DNA of 64,000 nt, taken from Sphingomonas kyeonggiensis (lineage in GTDB: Bacteria > Pseudomonadota > Alphaproteobacteria > Sphingomonadales > Sphingomonadaceae). Location of the stretch: assembly GCF_014204495.1 (NCBI RefSeq), contig NZ_JACHLN010000001.1:248001-312000 (forward strand), in the 5' to 3' direction. The notes under the pieces were generated by a model. The model did not search any database. It was not told the DNA's origin and saw only the letters and a list, made by a program, of their open reading frames with translations. Both the position numbers and the translations under genes were made by a program. This document shows positions 9,092 through 18,410 of this stretch, piece after piece; within the stretch, counting starts at the first letter, position 1, and each line of letters begins with the position of its first letter.

Positions 9092-9110
9092 CCTGTTGCT
9101 GTCCCCATGT

Positions 9111-9184
9111 CCTGACTTTCTGTCAGGCACACCTTACATAGCGAGTCGAATGACGTTGTCAACAAGACCTGACATTTTGTCAGG
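9111..9184 (-). promoter_or_regulatory. Promoter flanked by twin 17-bp operators
   Basis: Operator 1 (9111-9127) and operator 2 (9168-9184) are each CCTGAC, five bases, GTCAGG. Between them, on the minus strand, lies TTGACA (9157-9162), a 16-base spacer and TATGTA (9135-9140), a good sigma-70 promoter for the XRE gene. Operator 1 covers the expected transcription start and operator 2 lies just upstream of the -35. Centres are 57 bases apart. Operator 2 also contains the stop codon of the neighbouring reductase gene. Confidence 0.8.
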
Positions 9185-10406
9185 ATATGCTGGCGGCGAG
9201 TTCCTTGAGCGGCACGCTGGTGTCGGCAAGCGCGGCGGAATCGAGGGCAAGCCCCTCCGCCACCAGCTTGCGGCCCTGGACATAGTCCTTGACCGCATTG
9301 ACGCAGTCGAGCGCGATCACCCGGCCGGCGCGGAGATAGATCAGCGAGAAGCTGCGGGTGGCGGGATCGCCGCGCACCACGATCGAATCATGCCCGGCCG
9401 AGATACCGACGGTCTGGAGCTTGAGGTCGTACTGGTTAGACCAGAACCAGGGGACGGCGTCATAGCCCGCCTCGACCCCGCAGATCGTCTTGGCGGCAAC
9501 AGTCGCCTGGTCATTGGCGTTCTGCACCGACTCGAGCCGGATCGCGCTGTCCGCCGCATAGCGGTTCACATGGAGCGCGCAGTCTCCGATCGCGAAGATG
9601 TCGGCCAGGCTGGTGCGCGACTGGTCATCGACCAGCACGCCATTGCCGCCCGCGGCACCGGCGGCAAGCAAGGGCTCGACCGCTGGGACGATGCCGATGC
9701 CGATGATCGCCATGTCGGCCGGGATGACCTCGCCGCCCGCCAGGCGGACGCCGCTGACCTTGGTGTCACCCTCGATCGCGTCGACCTGGACGCCGAGGCG
9801 GATATCGACGCCGTGCGCACGATGCTCGGCCTCGAAGAAGCGCGACAGCGGTTCGCCGGCAACGCGGGCGAGGACACGGTCCTGCGCTTCGAGCACGGTC
9901 ACCTGCTTGCCGAGCTTGGCGAGCACGGCCGCCGCCTCCAGCCCGATATAGCCACCACCAACCACGGCGACGCGGGTGACGCCGTCCAGCTCGGCCATCA
10001 TCTGGTCGACATCGGCGCGGGTGCGGACGGTGTGGATGCCCGCCAGGTCATGGCCATCGCAGAACAGGCGACGCGGCTTGCCGCCGGTCGCCCAGACCAG
10101 CTGGCCATATTCGATCGTCTCGCCATTGGCGGTAACATTGTGCGCGACGGGATCGACCGCGGTGACGGTGCGGTTCGGCAGCATCGCTACCTGGCGCTCT
10201 TCCCAGAAGGCGGCGTTGCGGATCAGCAGCCGCTCGAACGCCTTCTCGCCCGACAGATATTCCTTGGAGAGCGGCGGGCGCTCGTACGGCAGCTCGGGCT
10301 CGTCGCCGAGCAGCGCGATGCTGCCCTCGAACTTGTTCTGGCGCAGCGCGATCGCCGCCTGGGCGCCGCCATGGCCGGCACCGACGATCAGGAGGTCGAA
10401 CTTCAT
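9180..10406 (-). CDS. FAD-dependent ferredoxin/rubredoxin reductase family protein
   Basis: A 408-residue pyridine nucleotide-disulfide oxidoreductase of the ferredoxin-NAD(P)+ reductase type (BphA4/ThcD-like). The FAD-binding [14 protein letters not shown] is near residue 8. The [17 protein letters not shown] signature is typical of this subgroup. The second dinucleotide fold [21 protein letters not shown] is near residue 145, and IFAIGDCA contacts FAD near residue 275. Its ATG overlaps the fghA stop by four bases, placing it last in the formaldehyde operon. No ferredoxin gene is adjacent, so the electron partner is unknown. Confidence 0.9.
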   Translation of the reverse strand: MKFDLLIVGAGHGGAQAAIALRQNKFEGSIALLGDEPELPYERPPLSKEYLSGEKAFERLLIRNAAFWEERQVAMLPNRTVTAVDPVAHNVTANGETIEYGQLVWATGGKPRRLFCDGHDLAGIHTVRTRADVDQMMAELDGVTRVAVVGGGYIGLEAAAVLAKLGKQVTVLEAQDRVLARVAGEPLSRFFEAEHRAHGVDIRLGVQVDAIEGDTKVSGVRLAGGEVIPADMAIIGIGIVPAVEPLLAAGAAGGNGVLVDDQSRTSLADIFAIGDCALHVNRYAADSAIRLESVQNANDQATVAAKTICGVEAGYDAVPWFWSNQYDLKLQTVGISAGHDSIVVRGDPATRSFSLIYLRAGRVIALDCVNAVKDYVQGRKLVAEGLALDSAALADTSVPLKELAASIS

Positions 10407-11236
10407 GCCTTCAGCCTCTCGGCGTGCCAGGCGACATGATCACCGAGGAAGGTGGAGACGAAATAATAGCTATGGTCATAGCCCGGCTGGAGCCGCTGGG
10501 TGAGCGCGATGCCGGCGGTGCGGCAGGCTGCTTCCAGCAGCTCGGGCTTGAGCTGGACCTCGAGGAACTGGTCGGCGGTGCCGGTATCGACCAACAGCTC
10601 GGGGACGCGAGCGCCATCCTCGATCAGCGCGACGGCGTCATACTGCCGCCATGCCGCACGGTCGGCACCGAGATAGCCGGCCAGTGCCTTCTCGCCCCAG
10701 GGCACCCGGCTCGGCGCCACGATCGGCGAGAAGGCCGAGACCGAGCGGAAGCGCGCCGGATTGCGCAGCGCGATCGTCAGCGCGCCATGGCCGCCCATCG
10801 AATGGCCGGTGATGCCCTGGCGCGCCATGTCCGCCGGGAACTCGGCTTCGATGAGCGCGGGCAGTTCCTGTTCGATATACGAGCGCATCTTGAAGTGCGT
10901 CGCCCAGGGCGCTTCGGTCGCATCGACATAGAAGCCCGCGCCCTGGCCGAAATCATAGGCTTCGTCATTGGGCACGCCCTCGCCGCGCGGGCTGGTGTCC
11001 GGCGCGACCAGGATCACGCCCTGCTCGGCACAGGCCGCGCGATACTCGCCCTTCTCGGTGACATTGGCGTGGGTGCAGGTGAGGCCCGAGAGGAACCACA
11101 GCACCGGCAGCTTCGCGCCAGGCGCATGATCGGGGACGAAGACGGAGAAGGTCATGTCGGTGCCGGTGACGGCGGAGGCATGGCGGTACACGCCCTGAGT
11201 GCCGCCATGCGACCGGTTGGCGGAAAGCTGTTCCAT
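10403..11236 (-). CDS. fghA: S-formylglutathione hydrolase
   Basis: Hydrolyses S-formylglutathione to formate and glutathione, the second step of glutathione-dependent formaldehyde detoxification. It is an alpha/beta hydrolase of 277 residues. The nucleophile is Ser146 in [10 protein letters not shown]. The family-specific [18 protein letters not shown] and VAPDTSPRG are present, and GYDHSYYF near the end carries the catalytic His. The ATG at 11236 shares a base with the cupin stop; a TTG three bases earlier is less likely. It is cytoplasmic and co-transcribed with frmA. Confidence 0.96.
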   Translation of the reverse strand: MEQLSANRSHGGTQGVYRHASAVTGTDMTFSVFVPDHAPGAKLPVLWFLSGLTCTHANVTEKGEYRAACAEQGVILVAPDTSPRGEGVPNDEAYDFGQGAGFYVDATEAPWATHFKMRSYIEQELPALIEAEFPADMARQGITGHSMGGHGALTIALRNPARFRSVSAFSPIVAPSRVPWGEKALAGYLGADRAAWRQYDAVALIEDGARVPELLVDTGTADQFLEVQLKPELLEAACRTAGIALTQRLQPGYDHSYYFVSTFLGDHVAWHAERLKA

Positions 11237-11592
11237 CAAAGCGCCTCGACCTGGGTAGCGGTGGCGGTGTCGCCGGTATTGGGGGTGCCCGCCGGCTCGA
11301 TCACGATCATCTTCACTTCGCCGTGACGCGCGACCGGGCGATGCTCGACCCCGCGCGGCACGACGAAGAGCTCGCCGGGATTGAGCGTGACGGTGCGGTC
11401 ACGCAGCTCGATGTCGAGCACGCCTTCGAGCACCAGGAAGAAATCATCGGTCTCGGGATGGCTGTGCCACACGAATTCGCCGTCCACCTTCACGATGCGC
11501 ACGTCATTGTCGTTGTAGCGCGCGACGATGCGCGGCGCCCAATGCTCGGTGAAGGTGGCGAACTTCGCCTCGAGATTGACGACGTCGCTCAC
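11236..11592 (-). CDS. Cupin-domain protein
   Basis: A 118-residue single cupin. GEFVWHSHPETDDFFLVLEG is the metal-binding motif 1, with two His and a Glu/Asp set. NPGELFVVPRGVEHRP supplies motif 2. The GTG start at 11592 overlaps the upstream VOC stop by four bases; longer in-frame starts would run deep into that gene. Similar small cupins often ride in formaldehyde or sugar operons without a known substrate. No function is assigned. Confidence 0.85.
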   Translation of the reverse strand: MSDVVNLEAKFATFTEHWAPRIVARYNDNDVRIVKVDGEFVWHSHPETDDFFLVLEGVLDIELRDRTVTLNPGELFVVPRGVEHRPVARHGEVKMIVIEPAGTPNTGDTATATQVEAL

Positions 11593-11987
11593 GCCGGAAC
11601 GCGCCACATGGCGCAGAGCTTGTTGCCGTCGGGATCGCGCAGATAGGCGAGGTACATCGCGCCGAGCGAGCCGGCCTCGCGCACGCCGGGCGGATCCTCG
11701 ATCGCCGTGCCGCCATGCGCGAGGCCGGCGGCATGGAACGCCGCAGCCTGCTCGGCCGAGTTGCATTTGAAGCCGATCGTGGCGCCATTGGCGCAGGTCG
11801 CCGGCTCGCCGTCGATCGGCTCGCTGATGCAGAAGCTGCCGCCGTCATGCCGGTAGAACAGCCGGGTCTGGCCGGTGGCGTTGACGTGGCGGAACGGCTC
11901 GCCCGCGCCGAGCGTGCCCAGCACCGCGTCATAGAATGCCTTAGACCGCTCGATATCGTTGCTGCCGACCATCACATGACTGAACAT
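11589..11987 (-). CDS. VOC-superfamily (glyoxalase-like) protein
   Basis: A 132-residue vicinal-oxygen-chelate protein. It starts MFSHVMVGSNDIERSKAFYDAV and has a matching second half (LRDPDGNKLCAMW), the usual betaalphabetabetabeta pair. The ATG at 11987 has GAGGAG at good spacing. Such proteins commonly sit between adhC and fghA in alpha- and gammaproteobacteria, which suggests help with glutathione adducts. That role is inference. Confidence 0.87.
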   Translation of the reverse strand: MFSHVMVGSNDIERSKAFYDAVLGTLGAGEPFRHVNATGQTRLFYRHDGGSFCISEPIDGEPATCANGATIGFKCNSAEQAAAFHAAGLAHGGTAIEDPPGVREAGSLGAMYLAYLRDPDGNKLCAMWRVPA

Positions 11988-11998
11988 TTGCGCTCTCC

Positions 11999-13111
11999 TC
12001 AGTAGACGACGACGCTGCGGATGCTCTCGCCCGCATGCATCAGGTCGAAGCCCTTGTTGATGTCCTCCAGGCCCATGACATGGGTGATCATCGGATCGAT
12101 CTCGATCTTGCCGGTCATGTACATGTCGACGATCTTCGGCACGTCGGTGCGGCCCTTGGCACCGCCGAACGCGGTGCCGCGCCAGTTGCGGCCCGTCACC
12201 AGCTGGAACGGGCGGGTGCTGATTTCCTTGCCCGCCTCGGCCACGCCGATGATGATGCTGGTGCCCCAGCCGCGATGGCAGGCCTCGAGCGCGATGCGCA
12301 TCACTTCGGTGTTGCCGGTCGCATCGAAGGTATAGTCGGCGCCGCCATCGGTCATCGCGACGATCATCGCGACCACATCCTCGCGGCTCATACCCTTGGA
12401 ATTGAGGAAGTCGGTCATGCCGAAGCGGCGGCCCCATTCCTCGCGATCCGGGTTGATGTCGACGCCGATGATCTTGTTCGCGCCGGCGAGCCGCGCGCCC
12501 TGGATCACGTTCAGGCCGATCCCGCCCAAGCCGAAGACCACGACATTGTCGCCGACCTGGACCTTGGCGGTGTTGATCACCGCGCCGACGCCGGTGGTGA
12601 CGCCGCAGCCGATATAGCAGCTGCTCTGGAAGGGCGCGTCCTCGCGGATCTTCGCTACGGCGATCTCGGGCAGCACGGTGAAGTTCGAGAAGGTCGAGCA
12701 GCCCATATAGTGGTAGATCGGCTGGCCCTTGTAGCTGAACCGGGTGGTGCCGTCGGGCATCAGCCCCTTGCCCTGCGTGGCGCGGATCGCGGTGCACAGG
12801 TTGGTCTTGCCCGAGAGGCACGACTTACACTGGCGGCATTCCGGCGTGTAGAGCGGGATCACATGGTCGCCGGGCTTCACGCTGGTGACGCCGGCACCGA
12901 CTTCACGGACCACACCGGCGCCCTCATGGCCGAGTACCGAGGGGAAGATGCCTTCCGAATCGAAGCCGTCCAGCGTGTAGGCATCGGTATGGCAGATGCC
13001 GGTCGCCATGATCTCGACCAGCACTTCGCCGGCCTTGGGGCCTTCGAGGTCGAGCTCGACGATTTCGAGGGGCTTCTTCGCTTCGAAAGCGACGGCGGCG
13101 CGGGTCTTCAT
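11999..13111 (-). CDS. frmA: S-(hydroxymethyl)glutathione dehydrogenase, class III alcohol dehydrogenase
   Basis: Oxidises S-hydroxymethylglutathione, formed from formaldehyde and glutathione, to S-formylglutathione with NAD+. The 370 residues match the family. The catalytic zinc site begins [20 protein letters not shown] carries the next ligand. The structural zinc cysteines lie in [17 protein letters not shown]. The cofactor fold [18 protein letters not shown] is present. It is the first gene of the five-gene minus-strand operon. No dedicated FrmR-type repressor is nearby. Confidence 0.97.
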   Translation of the reverse strand: MKTRAAVAFEAKKPLEIVELDLEGPKAGEVLVEIMATGICHTDAYTLDGFDSEGIFPSVLGHEGAGVVREVGAGVTSVKPGDHVIPLYTPECRQCKSCLSGKTNLCTAIRATQGKGLMPDGTTRFSYKGQPIYHYMGCSTFSNFTVLPEIAVAKIREDAPFQSSCYIGCGVTTGVGAVINTAKVQVGDNVVVFGLGGIGLNVIQGARLAGANKIIGVDINPDREEWGRRFGMTDFLNSKGMSREDVVAMIVAMTDGGADYTFDATGNTEVMRIALEACHRGWGTSIIIGVAEAGKEISTRPFQLVTGRNWRGTAFGGAKGRTDVPKIVDMYMTGKIEIDPMITHVMGLEDINKGFDLMHAGESIRSVVVY

Positions 13112-13169
13112 GGGGGCTTACTCCTTGCTTGGCGGCGTGATCGGGGAAACGCCGCGCGGTTGCAAGGCG

Positions 13170-13817
13170 TCAGCGCAGGGTTCTGTCCTCGGGCCGATAG
13201 AGCGTGAGGAAGACTCCGGCCCACCAGAGAATGCCGGCGAACGCCGCGAATTCGAGGAAGGGGCGCGAAAAGCCGGAGATCAAGGCAAGGCCCGCGAAGA
13301 GCAGCCCGGCAAGCTGCACCCAGGCGGGCAGACTGCGGGCGGCCCGCGCCTCGCGCACGGTGAGCGTCGCCCAGAGCGCGACACCGGCATGGCCGAGCAG
13401 GGTGAGCGCGGCGACCAGATCGCCGCGAGGCGAGACACGACCCTGGCCGAGCAGGGCGGCCGCCTCGATCGAGAAATGCGCGGTTACGGCGAGGCAGAAC
13501 ACGCCAGCGATCCCGGCGAGCAGCGCCGCATCGCGCCCGATCGTGCGCGGGCCGATCGGCCCCGCCAGGGTGAGCATCGCCAGCAGCAGCGCACCGGCCA
13601 GCACGCAGCGCACGATCTCGACAGCGAGGAGCAATCCCCAATAGTCCCGGGCAGGCTCGAGATTGCCGCGCGCGATCGCCGAGAAGGGCTGCGCCCCGCC
13701 CGCGAGATCGTGCGCGACATCGCCGAGGACGATCAGCGCGACCGTCAGCAACAGGCAGAACAGTGCGGCGACCGTGCCGAAGGGCCGACCACTCGCGCCG
13801 ATGAAGGAGTGCTGCAT
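13170..13817 (-). CDS. Six-span membrane protein of unknown function
   Basis: A 215-residue hydrophobic protein with about six spans, for example TVAALFCLLLTVALIVLGDVA and AGALLLAMLTLAGPIG. Charged loops are short and no transporter or enzyme motif is visible. ATG 13817 lies 16 bases from a 22-bp dyad that probably controls it. It is transcribed away from bioF. I do not recognise the family. Confidence 0.75.
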   Translation of the reverse strand: MQHSFIGASGRPFGTVAALFCLLLTVALIVLGDVAHDLAGGAQPFSAIARGNLEPARDYWGLLLAVEIVRCVLAGALLLAMLTLAGPIGPRTIGRDAALLAGIAGVFCLAVTAHFSIEAAALLGQGRVSPRGDLVAALTLLGHAGVALWATLTVREARAARSLPAWVQLAGLLFAGLALISGFSRPFLEFAAFAGILWWAGVFLTLYRPEDRTLR

Positions 13818-13832
13818 CCCGTCCCTCCGCTT

Positions 13833-13854
13833 GTGTATTAAGTGAATAATACAC
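13833..13854. promoter_or_regulatory. 22-bp dyad operator between membrane protein gene and bioF
   Basis: A perfect inverted repeat, GTGTATTA, six bases, TAATACAC, in an otherwise GC-rich gap between divergent genes. It does not match the BioR (TTATMKATAA) or BirA consensus. The closer start is that of the minus-strand membrane protein. Confidence 0.7.
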
Positions 13855-13918
13855 CAATATCCTGCAGGGACAAGCCGGACATTGGCCGATCGCCCCGGTT
13901 GCGCCTATGGGGCCCGGG

Positions 13919-15043
13919 ATGGCGTTCTTCGAAGACCAGCGACGCGACCTTTCCGAACTGGCGGCGCGCAGCCGCTCGCGGCGGCTCGCCGCACGAGCCG
14001 GGCGGGATTTCTCCTCCAACGACTATCTTGGGCTGGCCGGCGATGCTGCGCTGGCGGATGCGGTGCGCGCGGCGATGGACGCAGACGTGCCGATCGGGTC
14101 GGGCGGATCGCGGCTGCTGCGCGGCAATCACGAGGCGCACGAGCAGCTTGAAGCAGACGCCGCCACCTTATTCGGGGCGGAGAGCGCGCTCTATTTCTCG
14201 ACCGGCTATGCAGCCAATGCGGCTTTGCTTTCCACCCTGCCCCAGCGCGGCGACCTGATCCTGCACGACGCGCTGATCCATGCCAGCGCGCATGAAGGCA
14301 TGCGGCTTAGCCGGGCCGAGGCACGCAGCGCGGCGCACAACGACGTCGGCGACTTCGAAGACGCGATCCTGGACTGGCGGCACGAAGGCGGCACCGGTCG
14401 CGTATGGATAGTCGTCGAGAGCCTCTATTCGATGGACGGCGACCAGGCACCGCTCGCCGATCTCGCCGCGCTGGCCGACCGGCATGACGCGATCCTGATC
14501 GTCGACGAAGCGCATGCCACAGGCGTGTTCGGGGACAAGGGCCGCGGATTGGCCGCGGGGCTGGCCGGACGCGAAAACCTGATCACGCTGCACACCTGCG
14601 GCAAGGCACTGGGCTGCGAAGGGGCGCTGCTCTGCGGCCCCCAGGTGGTGCGCGACTTCCTGGTCAATCGCGGGCGCGCCTTCATCTTCTCGACCGCCCC
14701 CTCGCCGCTGATGGCAGCGGCGGTGAGCGCGTCGCTCAGACTGATCGCCGAGCCGGAGCGCCGGGAACGGCTGCATGCGCTGGTCGCACACGCCGAAGCA
14801 CTACTTGCGCCAGCGGGCGTGCGGGCAACGGGATCGCAGATCCTGCCACTGGTGATCGGCGAGGATGCACGGACCATGGCGATGGCGGCGGAGCTGCAGC
14901 GCCTCGGCTTCGACGTACGCGGTATCCGGCCGCCAACCGTGCCGGCAGGGACCTCGCGGCTGCGCATTTCCTTGACGCTCAATGTCGACGAGGACGATAT
15001 CGCCGCGCTCGCCCGGGCACTTGGAGGGCTCACATGCGCATAG
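13919..15043 (+). CDS. bioF: 8-amino-7-oxononanoate synthase
   Basis: Joins pimeloyl-thioester and alanine to form 8-amino-7-oxononanoate (KAPA), the first ring-forming step of biotin synthesis. It is a PLP-dependent alpha-oxoamine synthase. The motifs [32 protein letters not shown] and [11 protein letters not shown] are present. The PLP-binding Lys is in [12 protein letters not shown] prefer ATG 13919 (MAFFEDQ) over ATG 13907, because BioF proteins usually start close to the FFEDQRRDL stretch. Its end overlaps bioD by ten bases. Confidence 0.95.
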   Translation: MAFFEDQRRDLSELAARSRSRRLAARAGRDFSSNDYLGLAGDAALADAVRAAMDADVPIGSGGSRLLRGNHEAHEQLEADAATLFGAESALYFSTGYAANAALLSTLPQRGDLILHDALIHASAHEGMRLSRAEARSAAHNDVGDFEDAILDWRHEGGTGRVWIVVESLYSMDGDQAPLADLAALADRHDAILIVDEAHATGVFGDKGRGLAAGLAGRENLITLHTCGKALGCEGALLCGPQVVRDFLVNRGRAFIFSTAPSPLMAAAVSASLRLIAEPERRERLHALVAHAEALLAPAGVRATGSQILPLVIGEDARTMAMAAELQRLGFDVRGIRPPTVPAGTSRLRISLTLNVDEDDIAALARALGGLTCA

Positions 15044-15660
15044 TCGTCACCGGTACCGATACCGATATCGGCAAGACCATCTTCGCCGCCGGCCTGGCCG
15101 GAGCGCTGGGCGCCAGCTATTGGAAGCCGATCCAGAGCGGGCTCGACGGCGGCAGCGACGGCGAGCGGATCGCGGCATTGACCGCCGCGGTGGTGCTGCC
15201 CGAAGCCTATCGCCTGACCACGCCCTGCTCGCCGCATCTCGCCGCCGAGATCGACGGCATAGTGATCGACCCTGACAAGCTGACCCCGCCACCACGCGAT
15301 CCCCTGGTGGTCGATCCGCTGGTGATCGAGGGCGCGGGCGGCGTGCTGGTGCCGGTGACGCGCGAACTGCTCTATGCGGACCTGTTCGCGCGCTGGGGGC
15401 TGCCGACCGTGCTGGTCGCACGGACCAGCCTTGGGACGATCAACCACAGCCTGCTCTCGATCGAGGCGCTGCGGTCGCGCGGCGTGCCGATCCTGGGCGT
15501 CGCCTTTGTCGGCGAGGCGAACGAAGACAGCGAGGCGACGATCGCCGCGATCGGCAAGGTTCGCCGGCTCGGCCGCCTGCCGACCCTCGATCCGCTCGAC
15601 ACAGCCACCCTCAAGGCCGCCTTTGCCGAGGCGTTCGACCTCTCGGACTTCCAGCCATGA
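15034..15660 (+). CDS. bioD: Dethiobiotin synthetase
   Basis: Closes the ureido ring of dethiobiotin from diaminopelargonic acid, CO2 and ATP. It has 208 residues. The P-loop is [15 protein letters not shown] at the N-terminus. YWKPIQSGL and [11 protein letters not shown] are the conserved substrate-binding motifs. It overlaps bioF at its start and bioA at its end (ATGA), so the three genes are a single translated unit. Confidence 0.96.
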   Translation: MRIVVTGTDTDIGKTIFAAGLAGALGASYWKPIQSGLDGGSDGERIAALTAAVVLPEAYRLTTPCSPHLAAEIDGIVIDPDKLTPPPRDPLVVDPLVIEGAGGVLVPVTRELLYADLFARWGLPTVLVARTSLGTINHSLLSIEALRSRGVPILGVAFVGEANEDSEATIAAIGKVRRLGRLPTLDPLDTATLKAAFAEAFDLSDFQP

Positions 15661-16931
15661 CCTCGCCCGTGTGGCACCCCTTTACCCAGCACGGGCTGGG
15701 CGAGCCGATCCCGCAGGTGGCACGCACCGAAGGCGCGGCACTGCACACGGCAGACGGCAGCCGCTACGTCGATGCGATCTCGTCCTGGTGGGTGACGACG
15801 CATGGGCATTGCCATCCACGCATCATGGCGGCGATCGCCGAAGAGGCGGGGCGGATGGACCAGATCATCTTCGCCGGCTGGACCCACGAACCGGCCGAGA
15901 CGCTGGCTGCCGAGCTGGTGCGGATCACGCCGGAGCCGCTGCGGCATGTGTTCTATTCGGACAGCGGCTCGACCAGCGTCGAAGTGGCGTTGAAGATGGC
16001 GCTCGGCTTCTGGGACAATCGCGGCGAGCCTCGCCACCGCATCGTCGTGATGGAGCATGGCTATCATGGCGACACGATCGGCGGCATGTCGGTCGGTGCG
16101 CGCGGCGTGTTCAACCGACCCTATCAGCCACTGCTGTTCGACGTGGCGACCATCCCCTTCCCAGAGCCCGGCCAAAGCCAGGCCGTGCTCGACGCGCTCG
16201 AGGCGCAGTGCCGCGAGAAGCCGGCCGCGCTGCTGGTCGAGCCGCTGGTGCTGGGCGCCGGCGGCATGAAATTCTATTCGGCCAGCCTGCTCGCCGAGAT
16301 GCGCAAGATCTGCGCGGCGCATGATGTCCTGTTCATTGCCGACGAAGTGATGACCGGCTGGGGACGCACCGGCACGCTGCTCGCCTGCGAGCGGGCGGGC
16401 GTGGTGCCCGACATACTCTGCCTGTCCAAGGGGCTGACGGGCGGCGCGATCCCGCTGGCGGTGACGATGGCGACGGCACCGATCTTCGAAGCGCATTTGT
16501 CCGATGATCGCGCGCGGATGTTCTTCCACTCCTCGAGCTACACCGCCAATCCGATCGCCTGCGCCGCCGCCAACGCCAATCTGGCGATCTGGCGCGAGGA
16601 GCCGGTGCTCGCGCGCATCGCCGATCTGGGCGACCGCCAGCAGGACCGACTCGACCGGCTAGCCACCCACGCGTTGATCCGCAATCCGCGCCGATTGGGG
16701 ACGATCGTCGCAGCCGAGATCGGCGGCGGCACATCGACCTATCTCAATTCGGTCGGCACCCGGCTCAAGGCGTTCGCGATGGAGCGCGGCGTGCTGCTGC
16801 GGCCGCTGGGCAACACTATCTATGTGATGCCGCCCTATTGCATCGAGGATGCCGATCTCGACGCGATCTATGGCACGATCGCCGAGTTCCTGGAGCGGGA
16901 ACCCCGGATGGGAGACTTGTTCGCGTTCTGA
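15657..16931 (+). CDS. bioA: Adenosylmethionine--8-amino-7-oxononanoate aminotransferase
   Basis: Transfers the amino group of S-adenosylmethionine to KAPA to make 7,8-diaminopelargonate. It is a class III PLP aminotransferase of 424 residues. [10 protein letters not shown] is the typical BioA start. [15 protein letters not shown], the [13 protein letters not shown] motif and the PLP-Lys in LSKGLTGG are present. It completes bioFDA; bioB is not in the window, so biotin synthase must be encoded elsewhere. Confidence 0.97.
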   Translation: MTSPVWHPFTQHGLGEPIPQVARTEGAALHTADGSRYVDAISSWWVTTHGHCHPRIMAAIAEEAGRMDQIIFAGWTHEPAETLAAELVRITPEPLRHVFYSDSGSTSVEVALKMALGFWDNRGEPRHRIVVMEHGYHGDTIGGMSVGARGVFNRPYQPLLFDVATIPFPEPGQSQAVLDALEAQCREKPAALLVEPLVLGAGGMKFYSASLLAEMRKICAAHDVLFIADEVMTGWGRTGTLLACERAGVVPDILCLSKGLTGGAIPLAVTMATAPIFEAHLSDDRARMFFHSSSYTANPIACAAANANLAIWREEPVLARIADLGDRQQDRLDRLATHALIRNPRRLGTIVAAEIGGGTSTYLNSVGTRLKAFAMERGVLLRPLGNTIYVMPPYCIEDADLDAIYGTIAEFLEREPRMGDLFAF

Positions 16932-16947
16932 TGCGGCCCTTGTCGAA

Positions 16948-16977
16948 TCGATATTTCTGGAATAATCGAAATATCGA
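16948..16977. promoter_or_regulatory. ArsR-type operator upstream of arsI
   Basis: A perfect ten-base inverted repeat, TCGATATTTC and GAAATATCGA, with a ten-base centre. It ends 19 bases before the arsI start. A -10-like AATAAT (16961-16966) lies in its centre and TTGTCG (16940-16945) just upstream, so a bound repressor would block the promoter. The AT-rich dyad form suits ArsR-family regulators. Confidence 0.8.
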
Positions 16978-16996
16978 GACATTGGAGACCGCAGCC

Positions 16997-17407
16997 ATGA
17001 AGCGCCTGCACCTGCACATCAGCGTTCCCGACCTCGATCAGGCAATTGCCTTTTACGGCACCCTTTTCGATGCGCCGCCCACGGTGGTGAAGGCCGACTA
17101 TGCCAAGTGGATGCTCGAGGATCCGCGGGTCAACCTCGCGATCTCGGCACGCAGCCGCGCCACCGGCGTCGATCATGTGGGCATCCAGGTCGACAGCGCC
17201 GATGCTCTGGGCGACCTCGCGGGGCGGCTGAAAGCGGCCGGCGCCACGACCTTCGACCAGGAAGCGACCACCTGCTGCTACGCGAAATCCGACAAGTCCT
17301 GGGTGACGGACACGGCCGGGGTGCGCTGGGAGACGTTCTTTACCCATGGCGATGCGACCGCCTATGGCGAGGATGAAGTGATCCCGACCACAAGGGCGTG
17401 CTGCTGA
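16997..17407 (+). CDS. arsI: ArsI-type organoarsenical C-As lyase (VOC fold)
   Basis: ArsI uses Fe(II) and oxygen to cleave the C-As bond of trivalent methyl- or aromatic arsenicals, releasing As(III). The 136-residue protein has the diagnostic vicinal cysteine pair Cys93-Cys94 in TTCCYAKSDKSWV. Metal-ligand candidates are His5, His60 and Glu112, matching positions known from characterised ArsI proteins. A second Cys pair ends the protein. It is the first gene of the operon, and its stop shares a base with the arsR start. CadI, a close relative, is the alternative name. Confidence 0.9.
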   Translation: MKRLHLHISVPDLDQAIAFYGTLFDAPPTVVKADYAKWMLEDPRVNLAISARSRATGVDHVGIQVDSADALGDLAGRLKAAGATTFDQEATTCCYAKSDKSWVTDTAGVRWETFFTHGDATAYGEDEVIPTTRACC

Positions 17408-17748
17408 TGCAGTTGCCCGCTGCCGTTGAGGCATTGTCCGCCCTCGCCCATGCCAGCCGCCTTGCCGTGTTCCGCCTGCTTGTGCGCGCCGGTCCGGACG
17501 GCATGGCGGCGGGAGAAATCGCGCGCGAGATAGGTGCGCTCCCCAACACGCTTTCGACGCATCTTACGATCCTCGGCAATGCCGGGCTGGTCCGGTCGCG
17601 CCGGGATGGCCGATCGGTGATCTATTCCGCCGACTATGACGGCATGCGCGACCTCCTCGGCTTCCTGGTTGCCGACTGCTGCGCGGGACGTCCGGAGATA
17701 TGCGGCACGCTGGGCGAGCTCACCGCGAGCCCCGATTGCTGCACATGA
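17407..17748 (+). CDS. arsR: ArsR-family arsenic-responsive repressor
   Basis: A 113-residue winged-helix repressor that should leave DNA on binding As(III). The recognition helix is LPNTLSTHLTILGNAGLV. The usual alpha3 ELCVCDL metal site is absent. Instead Cys91, Cys92 and Cys99 lie near the C-terminus (DCCAGRPEIC), with another pair at 111-112. This resembles the atypical C-terminal As(III) sites described for Acidithiobacillus and Corynebacterium ArsR. It overlaps arsI by one base and aqpS by four. Its likely operator is 16948-16977. Confidence 0.93.
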   Translation: MQLPAAVEALSALAHASRLAVFRLLVRAGPDGMAAGEIAREIGALPNTLSTHLTILGNAGLVRSRRDGRSVIYSADYDGMRDLLGFLVADCCAGRPEICGTLGELTASPDCCT

Positions 17749-18410
17749 AGCTGCGCCGTCGCCTGCTTGCCGAGAGCATGGGCACGGCAATGCTGCTCGC
17801 GATCGTCATCGGCTCCGGCATCATGGGCGAGCGGCTCGCGGGCGGGAATCAGGCCGTGGCGCTGCTCGGGAACACCCTTGCGACCGGCGCCGGGCTGATT
17901 GTTCTCATTCACCTTTTCGGCCCCATATCGGGCGCCCATTTCAACCCGGTCATCACCCTGGCGGCCCTGCTGATACGCGAGACCAGCGCGGGCATCGCGA
18001 TGCTCTACGTCGCCGCACAGCTGGCAGGTGCCATTCTCGGCGCATGGGCGGCACATGCGATGTTCGCCGAGCCAATCCTGCAACTGTCCGGAAAGGCGCG
18101 TGACGGCTTTCCCCAGGGCCTTTCCGAATGCATCGCTACCTTCGGCCTGATCGGCACGATATTGGCGACCCGGCGCACCCGGCCCGAGCTCACGCCGACG
18201 GCTGTCGGGCTCTACATCGTCTCCGCCTATTGGTTCACCGCGTCGACCGCCTTCGCGAATCCGGCCGTGACGATCGCGCGCAGCCTTTCCGACACCTTTG
18301 CCGGCATCGCCCCGCATTCGGTGCCGCTGTTCGTCGCGGCGCAGCTGGCCGGCGCGCTTGCGGCGATCGCGATATTTCCATGGCTGTACGAAGAGGAGCG
18401 CGTGCGATGA
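17745..18410 (+). CDS. aqpS: Aquaglyceroporin, AqpS-like arsenite channel
   Basis: A 221-residue MIP-family channel with six spans and both half-helix signatures: GAHFNPVITL (NPV, 67-69) and FANPAVTIARS (NPA, 172-174). In Sinorhizobium meliloti the ars-operon channel AqpS lets arsenite made by ArsC flow out down its gradient, replacing an ArsB or Acr3 pump. The position between arsR and arsC, with four-base overlaps at both ends and no pump gene nearby, supports that role here. The altered first NPA box is common in such channels. Confidence 0.9.
   Translation: MKLRRRLLAESMGTAMLLAIVIGSGIMGERLAGGNQAVALLGNTLATGAGLIVLIHLFGPISGAHFNPVITLAALLIRETSAGIAMLYVAAQLAGAILGAWAAHAMFAEPILQLSGKARDGFPQGLSECIATFGLIGTILATRRTRPELTPTAVGLYIVSAYWFTASTAFANPAVTIARSLSDTFAGIAPHSVPLFVAAQLAGALAAIAIFPWLYEEERVR

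Noticed and set aside
8850..10439. 529-codon plus-strand ORF opposite the FAD reductase
   Set aside because: Antisense shadow of a gene with clear flavoprotein motifs; no motifs of its own.
13854..13907. BioR or BirA operator before bioF
   Set aside because: The dyad at 13833-13854 fits neither consensus, and no bioR or birA gene is adjacent, so I list it only as an unassigned operator.
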